A DNA stretch of 6,217 nucleotides from Dehalococcoidia bacterium (lineage in GTDB: Bacteria > Chloroflexota > Dehalococcoidia > Lucifugimonadales > SHYF01), in NCBI GenBank assembly GCA_009692985.1, contig SHYF01000105.1:1-6217 (forward strand). The letters are read 5' to 3'. Each line of letters opens with the position of its first letter. Position 1 is the first letter of the stretch. A model generated the notes under the pieces. The model did not search any database. It was not told the DNA's origin and was given only the letters and a program-made list of their open reading frames with translations. Positions 1-5,624 of the stretch are shown piece by piece. A program made the translations under genes and the position numbers.

Positions 1-1
1 G

Positions 2-121
2 CGTAGCGGCTTCGTCATCAACAATCCAAACTTCATGACTGAAGGCGGCGGGTGCGCATGTGGCGGCCAGTGTGGTGGAGGTGGTGGTGAGGGTGGCGGG
101 TGCGCCTGCGGCGGCCACTAA
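2..121 (+). CDS. C-terminal end of a HesB/IscA-type (A-type) Fe-S cluster carrier, partial at 5' end
   Basis: Only the last 39 codons are in the window; reading starts at base 2 and ends at TAA 119-121. The visible protein begins RSGFVINNPN, which resembles the conserved C-terminal strand of HesB/IscA/ErpA proteins (G-F-x-I-x-NPN), and continues into a tail of Gly and Cys with two CAC triplets and one lone Cys. A-type carriers hold or deliver Fe-S clusters in the cytoplasm through cysteines near the C-terminus, usually a CGCG-S-F ending. Here that ending is replaced by a longer tail (GGGCACGGQCGG, then GGGCACGGH) with five cysteines in the last 22 residues. The family call rests on a short motif, so another Cys/Gly-tailed protein is possible. 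An intrinsic terminator follows 21 bases after the stop, so this is the last gene of its transcript. Confidence 0.6.
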   Translation, partial: RSGFVINNPNFMTEGGGCACGGQCGGGGGEGGGCACGGH

Positions 122-142
122 CAGTAAAGGTATCGCAAACGG

Positions 143-173
143 AAGCGGGGCTGAGAATCAGCCCCGCTTTTTT
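143..173 (+). terminator. Intrinsic terminator after the HesB/IscA-type gene
   Basis: A perfect 11-bp G/C-rich stem (144-154 with 158-168), closed by a GAA loop and extended by an A-T pair, runs straight into six T residues (168-173). Its position just after the TAA at 119-121 suits termination of the plus-strand transcript. Confidence 0.93.
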
Positions 174-210
174 GTTGGCCTTGGCAGGGTAACTACAAAC
201 CCCTTCGACC

Positions 211-340
211 ATCCCCCTAGCCCCCTTCCTGCAAGGAAGGGGGGGATAAGATAGTATTTGGGGGACACCCCCAGACCCCCGCCCCTTCGGCTTCGTTCAG
301 GGCAGGCTCCGGGGCTTTGCCTCTCTGGACTCTCTTTTTT
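211..340. repeat. Dispersed intergenic repeat, copy A (3' side of trxB)
   Basis: This non-coding stretch between two convergent genes is built of stacked inverted repeats. There is a perfect 10-bp hairpin at 221-230/234-243, a G5-ACA-C5 hairpin at 260-272, and a tail at 311-331. Bases 260-279 are identical to 1414-1433, and 311-331 match 1441-1461 at 19 of 21 positions, in the same orientation and order. Copy A carries about 27 extra bases (around 284-310, containing CTTCGTTCAGGGCAGGC) that copy B lacks. This insert resembles the short dispersed unit that gives PERSRR-like translations in many metagenomic assemblies. No protein gene is supported here. Confidence 0.8.
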
Positions 341-377
341 CAGTAGCCTGCCAGAGAGTGGATTCCTGAGCTGACCT

Positions 378-1310
378 CTACTCACCAGTGATGTAGTGGT
401 ACGCCGATAGGGCGGCTGTGATGCCATCCCCCACCGCTGAGCCAAGCTGCCGGTCCGACTGGGCGCGCACATCTCCCGCGGCGAAGATGCCAGGGACGTT
501 GGTCTCCATGCGGATGTTGGTTATCACGTGACCGCCGCCGTCAAGCCTTATGCTGCCGTTGTGGAGAAACTGTGTGTTCGGATGGAACCCAATGAAGACG
601 AACAACCCAGGAACATGGAAGACGGAAGGATCACCCGTATTCACATCCTTGAGCAGCAGTGACTCCATGAGACCGTTTCCGCGCACCTCTTCCACCATTG
701 TGTTCCACTTGAACTCCAACTTGGGGCTGGCAAAGGCCCGCTCCTGCAGAATGCGGCTGGCACGCAGCTGGTCCCGCCTGTGGATTAGTGTCACCTTGTT
801 TGTCATCTGGGTCAGATACAGTGCTTCCTGCACAGCAGAGTCGCCGCCGCCGACCACTGCGACGGGTTGATTTCGGAAGAAGTTGCCGTCGCAAGTGGCG
901 CAGTAAGACACACCCTTGCCGGCGTATGTCTCCTCGCCGGGGACGCCAAGCTTGTTGTGCTCCCCGCCTGTGGCGATGATGACAGCCTTGGCGGTGTACT
1001 GGCCGTCGGATGTGACCACTACCTTGGGTGTTTGGTCAGTGCGCAAGGATTCCACCATCTCGTACTTGACTTCGGCGCCGGCCTTGACTGCCTGCTTCTC
1101 GTAGAGCTGGGCAAGCTCGGGGCCTGTGACGCCGTCAGGAAAGCCGGGGTAGTTTTCGATAACGTCGGTAATAAGAATCTGGCCGCCGCAGGCAATTTTC
1201 TCCAGAATCAGGGTTTTCTGCATGGCCCGCGCCGAGTACAGGGCGGCGGCGAGGCCCGTGGCTCCCCCTCCTATGATGATTACGTCGTAATCGGCTTTAG
1301 CATCCGTCAT
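378..1310 (-). CDS. trxB: Thioredoxin reductase (FAD- and NADPH-dependent)
   Basis: TrxB is a cytoplasmic flavoenzyme that passes electrons from NADPH through FAD and a redox-active disulfide to thioredoxin. The 310-residue product has the family's usual length. It shows the FAD-binding GGGATG at residues 14-19, CGGQ at 41-44, an ATGG segment at 113-116, the redox-active CATC at 137-140 followed by DG, the NADPH-binding GGGDSA at 154-159 with HRR at 177-179, and the C-terminal FAD motif GDVR followed by RQLGSAVGDG. An upstream in-frame ATG at 1350-1352 would add 14 residues without homology. The ATG at 1308-1310 is preferred because a GGGAG lies 7 bases upstream and the protein then begins just before the beta strand DYDVIIIGGG. 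It follows htpX in the same direction, but a 232-base gap with a repeat separates them. I found no convincing promoter in that gap. Confidence 0.96.
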   Translation of the reverse strand: MTDAKADYDVIIIGGGATGLAAALYSARAMQKTLILEKIACGGQILITDVIENYPGFPDGVTGPELAQLYEKQAVKAGAEVKYEMVESLRTDQTPKVVVTSDGQYTAKAVIIATGGEHNKLGVPGEETYAGKGVSYCATCDGNFFRNQPVAVVGGGDSAVQEALYLTQMTNKVTLIHRRDQLRASRILQERAFASPKLEFKWNTMVEEVRGNGLMESLLLKDVNTGDPSVFHVPGLFVFIGFHPNTQFLHNGSIRLDGGGHVITNIRMETNVPGIFAAGDVRAQSDRQLGSAVGDGITAALSAYHYITGE

Positions 1311-1370
1311 TCTTGGTCTCCCACGGGGCATGTTTGCACGAACATATCCCAAAAACCCTCACCACCTGTG

Positions 1371-1470
1371 TCCCCCTCTCCCACACAGCGGGAGAGGGGG
1401 AAGAAATAACCCTGGGGGACACCCCCAGACCCCTGCCAGTGGGGCATTGCCCCTCTGGACTCCCCATCTT
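1371..1470. repeat. Dispersed intergenic repeat, copy B (5' side of trxB)
   Basis: Three hairpins follow one another: a perfect 12-bp stem at 1371-1382/1390-1401 with a 7-base loop, a perfect 7-bp stem at 1412-1418/1422-1428 with loop ACA, and GGGGC-ATT-GCCCC at 1441-1453 inside a CCAG/CTGG outer stem (1436-1439/1455-1458). The second and third modules share sequence with copy A at 260-331. The first module has a different sequence from copy A's first hairpin but the same C-rich/G-rich form and position. The repeat lies within the leader region of trxB. Confidence 0.8.
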
Positions 1471-1542
1471 GTAAATATTGGGATAGCTGCACATAGTAGG
1501 ATGCGTTCTTGGGATGCACGGTTGCGCCAAGCTCAGAGCTGG

Positions 1543-2421
1543 CTATCGGTCGGGCCAGAGGGACTGGTACTGCATGGCCTCCAGGCGGCGTATTCGCTCC
1601 TCCAGAGGCGGGTGGGTGGAGAAGAGGGCGACCAGCCCATCGCCCCGGAGAGGGTTCACGATGAATAGATGGGATACTGTCTCCAGTTGCTCCTTTGGTA
1701 TGTCCAGAGGCCTGGCTTGGGTCCCGCGCTGGAGCTTTCTGAGGGCGTTGGCCAGGGCCATTGGCCTGCCTGAAGTCAGGGCCCCGGTTTTATCGGCCTG
1801 GTACTCCCGTGTGCGAGAGATGGCCAGGCGTATCAGCAAAGCCGCCAGGGGCATGACAAGTATTACTAATAGCAAGCCTATCATGCCCGCGGGGCTGGAG
1901 TTGCGATCTCTGCGGCCCCCGCCGAACATCATGGACCATTGGGCCGCGGAAGCTATCATGGATATGGTGCCGGCCACGGTTGCCACCATAGTCATAATCA
2001 GGGTGTCCTGATTGCCCACGTGGGCCAGTTCGTGGGCAATCACCGCTCCCAACTCCTCACGGTCCAGGATGCGCAGGATGCCCCGCGTTGCTGCTATAGA
2101 AGCGTGGCTCTTGCTGCGACCGGTGGCGAAGGCGTTGGGAGAGTCGGACTCAATGATGAACACCCTGGGCTTGGGTATCCCTGCCAGGCGCACCTGCTCC
2201 TCAACCACGCGGTGCAGCTCCGGCGTGTCTTCCTGTGTTGCCGCCTTGGCCCTGGCCATGGCCAGCACCATCTTGTCGCTGAACCAGTACCCTAAGAAGT
2301 TCATCACCACCGAGATGACCAGGAAAAACAGAATGCCTCCAACGCCCCCAATCAGGTATCCAGTAAGGAGCAGCAAAAACGTGAGGAACAGGAACAATGT
2401 TCCCGTCTTGATCATGTTCAT
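1543..2421 (-). CDS. htpX: HtpX-like M48-family membrane zinc metalloprotease
   Basis: HtpX is an inner-membrane protease that degrades damaged or misfolded membrane proteins, with its active site on the cytoplasmic side. The 292-residue product has the normal family length. Two hydrophobic segments at about residues 7-24 and 27-47 form an N-terminal membrane hairpin. The zinc-binding HELAH lies at 130-134. A third, moderately hydrophobic stretch (about 141-165) and a fourth (about 179-201) follow. The third zinc ligand is E206 in the TREYQAD motif (family EYxAD). A late STHPPLEERI segment is also typical. The ATG at 2419-2421 is the first possible start, because an in-frame TAG lies 10 bases upstream. 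The best purine-rich site, GGGAGG at 2437-2442, is 15 bases away, which is long; a weaker AGG lies nearer. A strong promoter sits upstream, so the gene is probably expressed alone or with trxB. Confidence 0.95.
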   Translation of the reverse strand: MNMIKTGTLFLFLTFLLLLTGYLIGGVGGILFFLVISVVMNFLGYWFSDKMVLAMARAKAATQEDTPELHRVVEEQVRLAGIPKPRVFIIESDSPNAFATGRSKSHASIAATRGILRILDREELGAVIAHELAHVGNQDTLIMTMVATVAGTISMIASAAQWSMMFGGGRRDRNSSPAGMIGLLLVILVMPLAALLIRLAISRTREYQADKTGALTSGRPMALANALRKLQRGTQARPLDIPKEQLETVSHLFIVNPLRGDGLVALFSTHPPLEERIRRLEAMQYQSLWPDR

Positions 2422-2474
2422 ACCAGTTGCCTATTGCCTCCCGGACATAACTGTTGCAATACTTCCAAGCGGAC

Positions 2475-2504
2475 ATTATACAGCACCCATGAAATCGTTG
2501 TCAG
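2475..2504 (-). promoter_or_regulatory. Sigma-70-type promoter of htpX
   Basis: Read on the minus strand: CTGACA at 2499-2504 (5 of 6 to the -35 consensus), an 18-base spacer, and a perfect TATAAT at 2475-2480. Transcription would start near 2468, giving a leader of about 45 bases before the htpX ATG. Confidence 0.75.
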
Positions 2505-2560
2505 ATTATGGGTGGCATAGGTCTGCCTGTTATTGGGTGGTGACACCAGCCAAAGTACAG

Positions 2561-2720
2561 CCAGGCCGTTCATGGTGAGCCTGTCGAACCATACGAGCGA
2601 GGTCTAGGCTCCGCTCATTCCCTTCGACAAGCTTAGAGTTTGTGAAGAAATCCAGGGCTCGGCATACGGGGCAACCCCGCCCCAGATTGCCGCGGGCGAG
2701 GACGCCCTCACAATGACAAT
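2561..2720. repeat. Composite dispersed intergenic repeat, non-coding
   Basis: The stretch 2505-2775 holds no supported gene. It contains an imperfect inverted repeat, TGAGCCTGTCGAA (2576-2588) against TTCGACAAGCTTA (2623-2635), with a nested GAGCG/CGCTC pair (2595-2599/2612-2616). A second module follows at 2686-2714: ATTG and CAAT enclosing GGGCG-AGGA-CGCCC. From memory, both modules resemble short palindromic units (CTTCGACAAGCTCAGG and ATTGC...GCAATGAC types) scattered between genes in many environmental bacterial genomes. It separates the 3' end of speE from the htpX promoter; I see no T-run that would make it an intrinsic terminator for speE. Confidence 0.65.
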
Positions 2721-2775
2721 TGCCTCACAAGCTCTCAGGGCGAACAGAGTAGGGCCAGTTTCTTTCCGCAGCCTG

Positions 2776-3693
2776 CTAGATGGCGTAAAGGGGGTTCTCT
2801 CGCGTGATGAGCCGTTCCTCTTTGGCCAGCGCCTGGCGCAGGTACTTGGGCAAGGCAAACATACCGCGATGGGTGATGCCGTCGTAGAAACGCAGGGACC
2901 TGGTCACGCGAGCGGCAAGGCGGGCATCTATCTCTTGAGATGTGAGAACGGCAGGCTCGACGTGCTGGCCGGCCAGCAAGAAGCCCCACTCTGAGCCGAA
3001 GGACGGTACGTAGGCCCGGTATGGGGCTACGGCGGGGAAGACGGAGCTAATGGTGCGATGGATGGCGGTAAACCCCTCATGGTAGTTAATGGGGCTGCAT
3101 GGCCCGGCGTGTGCCACCATGATGCCTCCGGGGTTGAGCCGCTGGCTGGCCAGTCGGTAGAATTCCCGGGTGTACATGAGGTAGGCGGGGCCTCCCTCCA
3201 GAGGGTCGGGGATGTCAACCACCAGCAGGTCATATTGCTCTGGATGGGTTTCCAGGTACCGGGCGGCGTCGTCATAGACCAGGGTGAGACGTGGATCATG
3301 GAAGGCGCCCTGATGATGGTTGGGCAGGTACTCCTGACATAGCTCCACCACCTCTTGGTCCAGGTCCACCATGACAACCCGCTCCACTGTGCTGTGGGAC
3401 ATGACCTCCCGTAGCGTAGCGCCCTCGCCGCCTCCGGCTATGAAGACAGAGCGCGGGTTAGGAAGACATGCGAGGGCTGGGTGAGCCAGCGCCTCATGGT
3501 ATATGAACTCGTCGGCCTCGGATGATTGGGTACGCCCATCGAGGATAAGGCACCGGCCAAATGGTATCGTTTCGATGATTTCGACGCGCTGATAACGGGT
3601 TTGCCCCACGTAAACTATCCTGTTCAGGTTAGAAGCCAGGAACAGGTTGGCCGTGATGTATTCGTAGTACCACCTAGTGGGTGGTTCGACCAT
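2776..3693 (-). CDS. speE: Polyamine aminopropyltransferase (spermidine/thermospermine synthase family)
   Basis: This cytoplasmic enzyme transfers the aminopropyl group of decarboxylated S-adenosylmethionine to a polyamine. The 305-residue product has a short N-terminal beta domain (to about residue 60) and a Rossmann methyltransferase-like domain. Visible motifs are QSSEADEFIYHE at 56-67, the nucleotide-binding GGGEGATLRE at 87-96, MVDLD at 108-112 whose acidic residues bind the cofactor ribose, DDA at 141-143, and DIPDP at 160-164, where D160 is the likely catalytic base. Classical spermidine synthases usually have D-[ST]-[ST]-DP. The stretch DPLEGGPAYLMYT, the AGP near 196 and YVPSFGSEWGF resemble plant thermospermine synthase (ACL5), so the product may be thermospermine or another polyamine; the symbol marks the family, not the substrate. 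The ATG at 3691-3693 has AGGAA at 3704-3708, 10 bases upstream, overlapping the speD stop codon. It is the second gene of the speD-speE operon. Confidence 0.93.
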   Translation of the reverse strand: MVEPPTRWYYEYITANLFLASNLNRIVYVGQTRYQRVEIIETIPFGRCLILDGRTQSSEADEFIYHEALAHPALACLPNPRSVFIAGGGEGATLREVMSHSTVERVVMVDLDQEVVELCQEYLPNHHQGAFHDPRLTLVYDDAARYLETHPEQYDLLVVDIPDPLEGGPAYLMYTREFYRLASQRLNPGGIMVAHAGPCSPINYHEGFTAIHRTISSVFPAVAPYRAYVPSFGSEWGFLLAGQHVEPAVLTSQEIDARLAARVTRSLRFYDGITHRGMFALPKYLRQALAKEERLITRENPLYAI

Positions 3694-3706
3694 CGGTTAG
3701 TGATTC

Positions 3707-4078
3707 CTATGAGGTTACAGTAGCCAGCGTGGGGAGCAGGCCCCGCTGTAGCTCGGTTATTGATGGGTCCTTGGCCTGGAACCTGTCTATAAGGAGCTGG
3801 GCCACTTTTCTAGGGGCGAAGCTTTCTCCGCATGTGAAAACATCTATCGCGGCGTAGCCGTATTCCGGCCAGGTATGGATTGTTAGATGGGACTCCGCGA
3901 TGGCAAGGACTCCCGTGACGCCCACGGGTTTGAACTGATGAAAGGCCTCGCCAACAATGGTGGCCCCGGCTGCCCTGGCTACCTCTATCATAGTGGCTCT
4001 GATGAACGGCAGGTCGTTGAGCCGTTCGCGGTTACACTCTTTAAGGTCGAGTATTAAGTGGATACCTAGCGCATTCAA
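3707..4078 (-). CDS. speD: S-adenosylmethionine decarboxylase proenzyme, prokaryotic class
   Basis: SpeD decarboxylates S-adenosylmethionine to give the aminopropyl donor for polyamine synthesis. The proenzyme cuts itself before a serine that becomes the pyruvoyl cofactor. The cleavage site is E62/S63 in AIAESHLTIHTWPE, with H68 and C83 (DVFTCG) as the other catalytic residues. I choose the TTG at 4076-4078, giving 123 residues starting MNALGIHLILDL. This matches the family N-terminus, numbers the catalytic residues S63/H68/C83 as in the Thermotoga maritima enzyme, and puts GGAGGG (4088-4093) 9 bases upstream. The ATG at 4094-4096 would add six residues, has no visible ribosome site, and would place that GGAGGG inside the coding region. 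The TAG stop (3707-3709) is 13 bases before the speE start and overlaps its ribosome site, so the two are probably translated together. Confidence 0.95.
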   Translation of the reverse strand: MNALGIHLILDLKECNRERLNDLPFIRATMIEVARAAGATIVGEAFHQFKPVGVTGVLAIAESHLTIHTWPEYGYAAIDVFTCGESFAPRKVAQLLIDRFQAKDPSITELQRGLLPTLATVTS

Positions 4079-4087
4079 TCTCACCCG

Positions 4088-4093
4088 CCCTCC
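4088..4093 (-). promoter_or_regulatory. Ribosome binding site that decides the TTG start of speD
   Basis: GGAGGG on the minus strand, 9 bases before TTG 4076-4078. It would lie at codons 2-3 if translation began at the ATG at 4094-4096, so it favours the later TTG start. A GTG at 4082-4084 is in frame but only 3 bases away, too close. Confidence 0.75.
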
Positions 4094-4116
4094 CATATTG
4101 AAGTCAGCAAACCTAG

Positions 4117-4145
4117 ATTATAACGATGTGCAAACGCATAAGCAA
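4117..4145 (-). promoter_or_regulatory. Sigma-70-type promoter of speD-speE
   Basis: Minus strand: TTGCTT at 4140-4145 (3 of 6 to the -35 consensus), a 17-base spacer, and a perfect TATAAT at 4117-4122. The expected start near 4110 leaves a leader of about 32 bases before the TTG start of speD. The weak -35 is the main doubt. Confidence 0.7.
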
Positions 4146-4245
4146 GGAATACGGTGGAGGGCTGTTTGCTTTGGGTTGGTGAAGGGTAGCCCAAGGCGCG
4201 ACCCCCACCGCCCAGAAGCGAAGGAAGCCGATAAGGTTTGCCAAG

Positions 4246-5292
4246 CTACTTCTTCCCCGAAGCCATAATGAGTACCTTTGGGTCTAAGGCCCCCGCCAGC
4301 AGGCGCGCAAACCGCTCCGCCTTTTGCGGGTGATGCACCGAAACATTGTCAAACAGGGTCTCCAGTGCCTGGACTGTGGCCAGGGTATTGCCCTGCACTA
4401 GGACCAGTGGGACCTCTTCTTCCCTGGCTTCATGCTCTATGTATTGGACGGGCCTGTAGCCTCCGGTGAGCACAAGGCATTTGGTAGGTGTGTGCAATGC
4501 CGCCATCTGGATGTCTGGTCGGTCGCCGCGCACTATCACAGCCTTGGTTTCGCTCTGGCCAAAGTAGCGGCCGCCCCAGTCCAGGACCAGTCCGCCAATC
4601 ATCAGGTGGTCCAGCAGCTGGTCACGCTTCTCCTCCCAGGCCAGGAACTCTCCGCCCAGGTGGTGGGCGAGCTGTCCCACTGTGACACCCAGGAGACATC
4701 GTTCCTCGGGCAAAACTGCTATAACGTGGACTCCTGCCTGGTGTAGGGGTGTTATGAGCGTTGCCTGGGCATCGTGGGATCTGTGGCGTGGGACTGCGTT
4801 GACTACCACGCCCAGCAGCCTGTTTCCTAACGCGCTAGCGGCCGCCAGCACATCTTCGCTGGTGAGCCTGGTGGAGTAGCGGACAAGGAGGATGGCGTGG
4901 GCGTCCAGGGCGTCTGGCAGTTCAAGCGATGTTGTCTCGGTTTCGCCCTGGGAGCCTGACATGGGAGGCCCTTCCACGATGACATCTGTGGCCTGGCCAG
5001 ATAGCTGCTGCAGCGCGGCGGTAATGGTTTGGCGGCTGGAGGGCCGGAGTCCTTCTCTGGCCTCCTGCGGCCCCAGCTCCAGGGGCCAGCCGGACGGAAG
5101 GGGAGTACCCTGGAGGCGGGCAAAAAATGCGGCGTCGGCATCCGGCTCCAACGGTTCCGCGGGTTGGCCCAGTCGCACCGGCTTGAAGAGTGCGGTTGTG
5201 TGGCCCTGCTGGCGCAGGAGGTAGGACAAGCCGGCACAGAAAGCCGTCTTGCCATCTCCATCAAGAAGCGAGGTTACGTACAAAACGTTCAT
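4246..5292 (-). CDS. Stand-alone P-loop (BioD/AAA_26-type) plus DRTGG-domain protein
   Basis: The function is unknown. The 348-residue product has two parts. Residues 1-220 are a P-loop domain of the dethiobiotin synthetase/cobyrinic acid synthase type: a deviant Walker A (VTSLLDGDGKT, residues 6-16, same spacing as BioD), K37-P38, EGPP at 107-110, and NAVP at 165-168 near the nucleotide-base site. Residues about 225-340 form a DRTGG domain, with GDRPDIQ at 256-262, TKCLVLTGG at 270-278, and VPLVLVQGNTLATV further on. The same pair forms the N-terminus of long bacterial phosphate acetyltransferases, but here the catalytic acetyltransferase domain is absent. The ATG at 5290-5292 is chosen because the P-loop strand MNVLYVTS starts there; the upstream ATG at 5347-5349 would add 19 unlike residues and nearly reach the tRNA. 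The ribosome site is weak (GGGGG, 4 bases upstream). It may be read from the tRNA promoter upstream. Confidence 0.88.
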   Translation of the reverse strand: MNVLYVTSLLDGDGKTAFCAGLSYLLRQQGHTTALFKPVRLGQPAEPLEPDADAAFFARLQGTPLPSGWPLELGPQEAREGLRPSSRQTITAALQQLSGQATDVIVEGPPMSGSQGETETTSLELPDALDAHAILLVRYSTRLTSEDVLAAASALGNRLLGVVVNAVPRHRSHDAQATLITPLHQAGVHVIAVLPEERCLLGVTVGQLAHHLGGEFLAWEEKRDQLLDHLMIGGLVLDWGGRYFGQSETKAVIVRGDRPDIQMAALHTPTKCLVLTGGYRPVQYIEHEAREEEVPLVLVQGNTLATVQALETLFDNVSVHHPQKAERFARLLAGALDPKVLIMASGKK

Positions 5293-5314
5293 GCGGCCCC
5301 CGTGAATGGCAGGG

Positions 5315-5342
5315 AAAACCGCCACCCCTTCCGAAGCGGCGG
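5315..5342 (-). terminator. Weak hairpin with short T-run after tRNA-Gly
   Basis: Minus strand: a CCGCC/GGCGG 5-bp stem (5338-5342 with 5319-5323) and 14-base loop, followed by TTTT at 5318-5315. It lies between the tRNA-Gly 3' end and the DRTGG gene, so it could partly end the tRNA transcript. The short stem and four T residues make it uncertain. Confidence 0.35.
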
Positions 5343-5355
5343 CGAACATATTTTA

Positions 5356-5430
5356 TGGAGCGGAAGACGGGATTCGAACCCGCGACCTTCTCCTTGGCAA
5401 GGAGATGCTCTACCACTGAGCCACTTCCGC
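5356..5430 (-). tRNA. tRNA-Gly(GCC)
   Basis: Minus strand cloverleaf. Acceptor GCGGAAG (5' end at 5430) pairs with CTTCCGC (5360-5366), discriminator U, and an encoded CCA at 5356-5358. The anticodon stem TCTCC/GGAGA encloses the loop TTGCCAA, with anticodon GCC at 5396-5398. The T arm carries GGTTCGAATCC. It lies 36 bases downstream of tRNA-Phe and is probably cut from the same transcript. Confidence 0.97.
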
Positions 5431-5466
5431 GCGCATGGCGCCAGCTCAAGGCTGGACACGTCTCTG

Positions 5467-5538
5467 TGCCGAGGGCCGGAATCGAACCGGCGACACGTGG
5501 ATTTTCAGTCCACTGCTCTACCTCTGAGCTACCTCGGC
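5467..5538 (-). tRNA. tRNA-Phe(GAA)
   Basis: Minus strand cloverleaf. Acceptor GCCGAGG (5' end at 5538) pairs with CCTCGGC (5468-5474), discriminator A at 5467. The anticodon stem GTGGA/TCCAC encloses CTGAAAA with anticodon GAA at 5504-5506, and the T arm carries GGTTCGATTCC. The three bases after the discriminator read CAG, so CCA is not encoded and must be added by tRNA nucleotidyltransferase, unlike the neighbouring tRNA-Gly and tRNA-Leu. Confidence 0.97.
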
Positions 5539-5547
5539 ATCGAACTC

Positions 5548-5576
5548 ATACTACGGCACCAGGTAGGGAGTGTCAA
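5548..5576 (-). promoter_or_regulatory. Promoter of the tRNA-Phe/tRNA-Gly transcript
   Basis: Minus strand: a perfect -35 TTGACA (5571-5576), a 17-base spacer, and TAGTAT (5548-5553, 4 of 6). Transcription would start about 3 bases before the mature 5' end of tRNA-Phe at 5538. Confidence 0.8.
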
Positions 5577-5624
5577 GGTGAGGATTGGTTAAACCAGATA
5601 GGGTTATGCGCGATGGAGAGATGT

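Noticed and set aside
60..254. Plus-strand 64-codon frame at the left edge.
   Set aside because: It is an alternative frame of the Gly/Cys tail that continues through the terminator, whereas the frame from base 2 matches the HesB/IscA ending and stops before the terminator.
158..472. Minus-strand 104-codon frame over repeat copy A, with an ACPERSRR-like peptide.
   Set aside because: It translates a terminator and a dispersed repeat and overlaps the end of trxB in another frame. Such peptides mark repeats, not genes.
867..1409. Plus-strand 180-codon frame opposite trxB.
   Set aside because: It is a shadow of the well-conserved trxB gene, ending in the repeat.
1371..1470. Possible CRISPR array or riboswitch at the closely packed hairpins.
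   Set aside because: There is no regular repeat-spacer pattern, and no known riboswitch core is visible. The matching copy at 211-340, at the 3' end of trxB, argues for a dispersed repeat.
2012..2578. Plus-strand 188-codon frame opposite htpX.
   Set aside because: It is a shadow of htpX with no recognisable motifs and runs through the htpX promoter.
2604..2858. Minus-strand 84-codon frame downstream of speE.
   Set aside because: It lies mostly in the composite repeat and overlaps the speE C-terminus in another frame, with no supporting ribosome site or motif.
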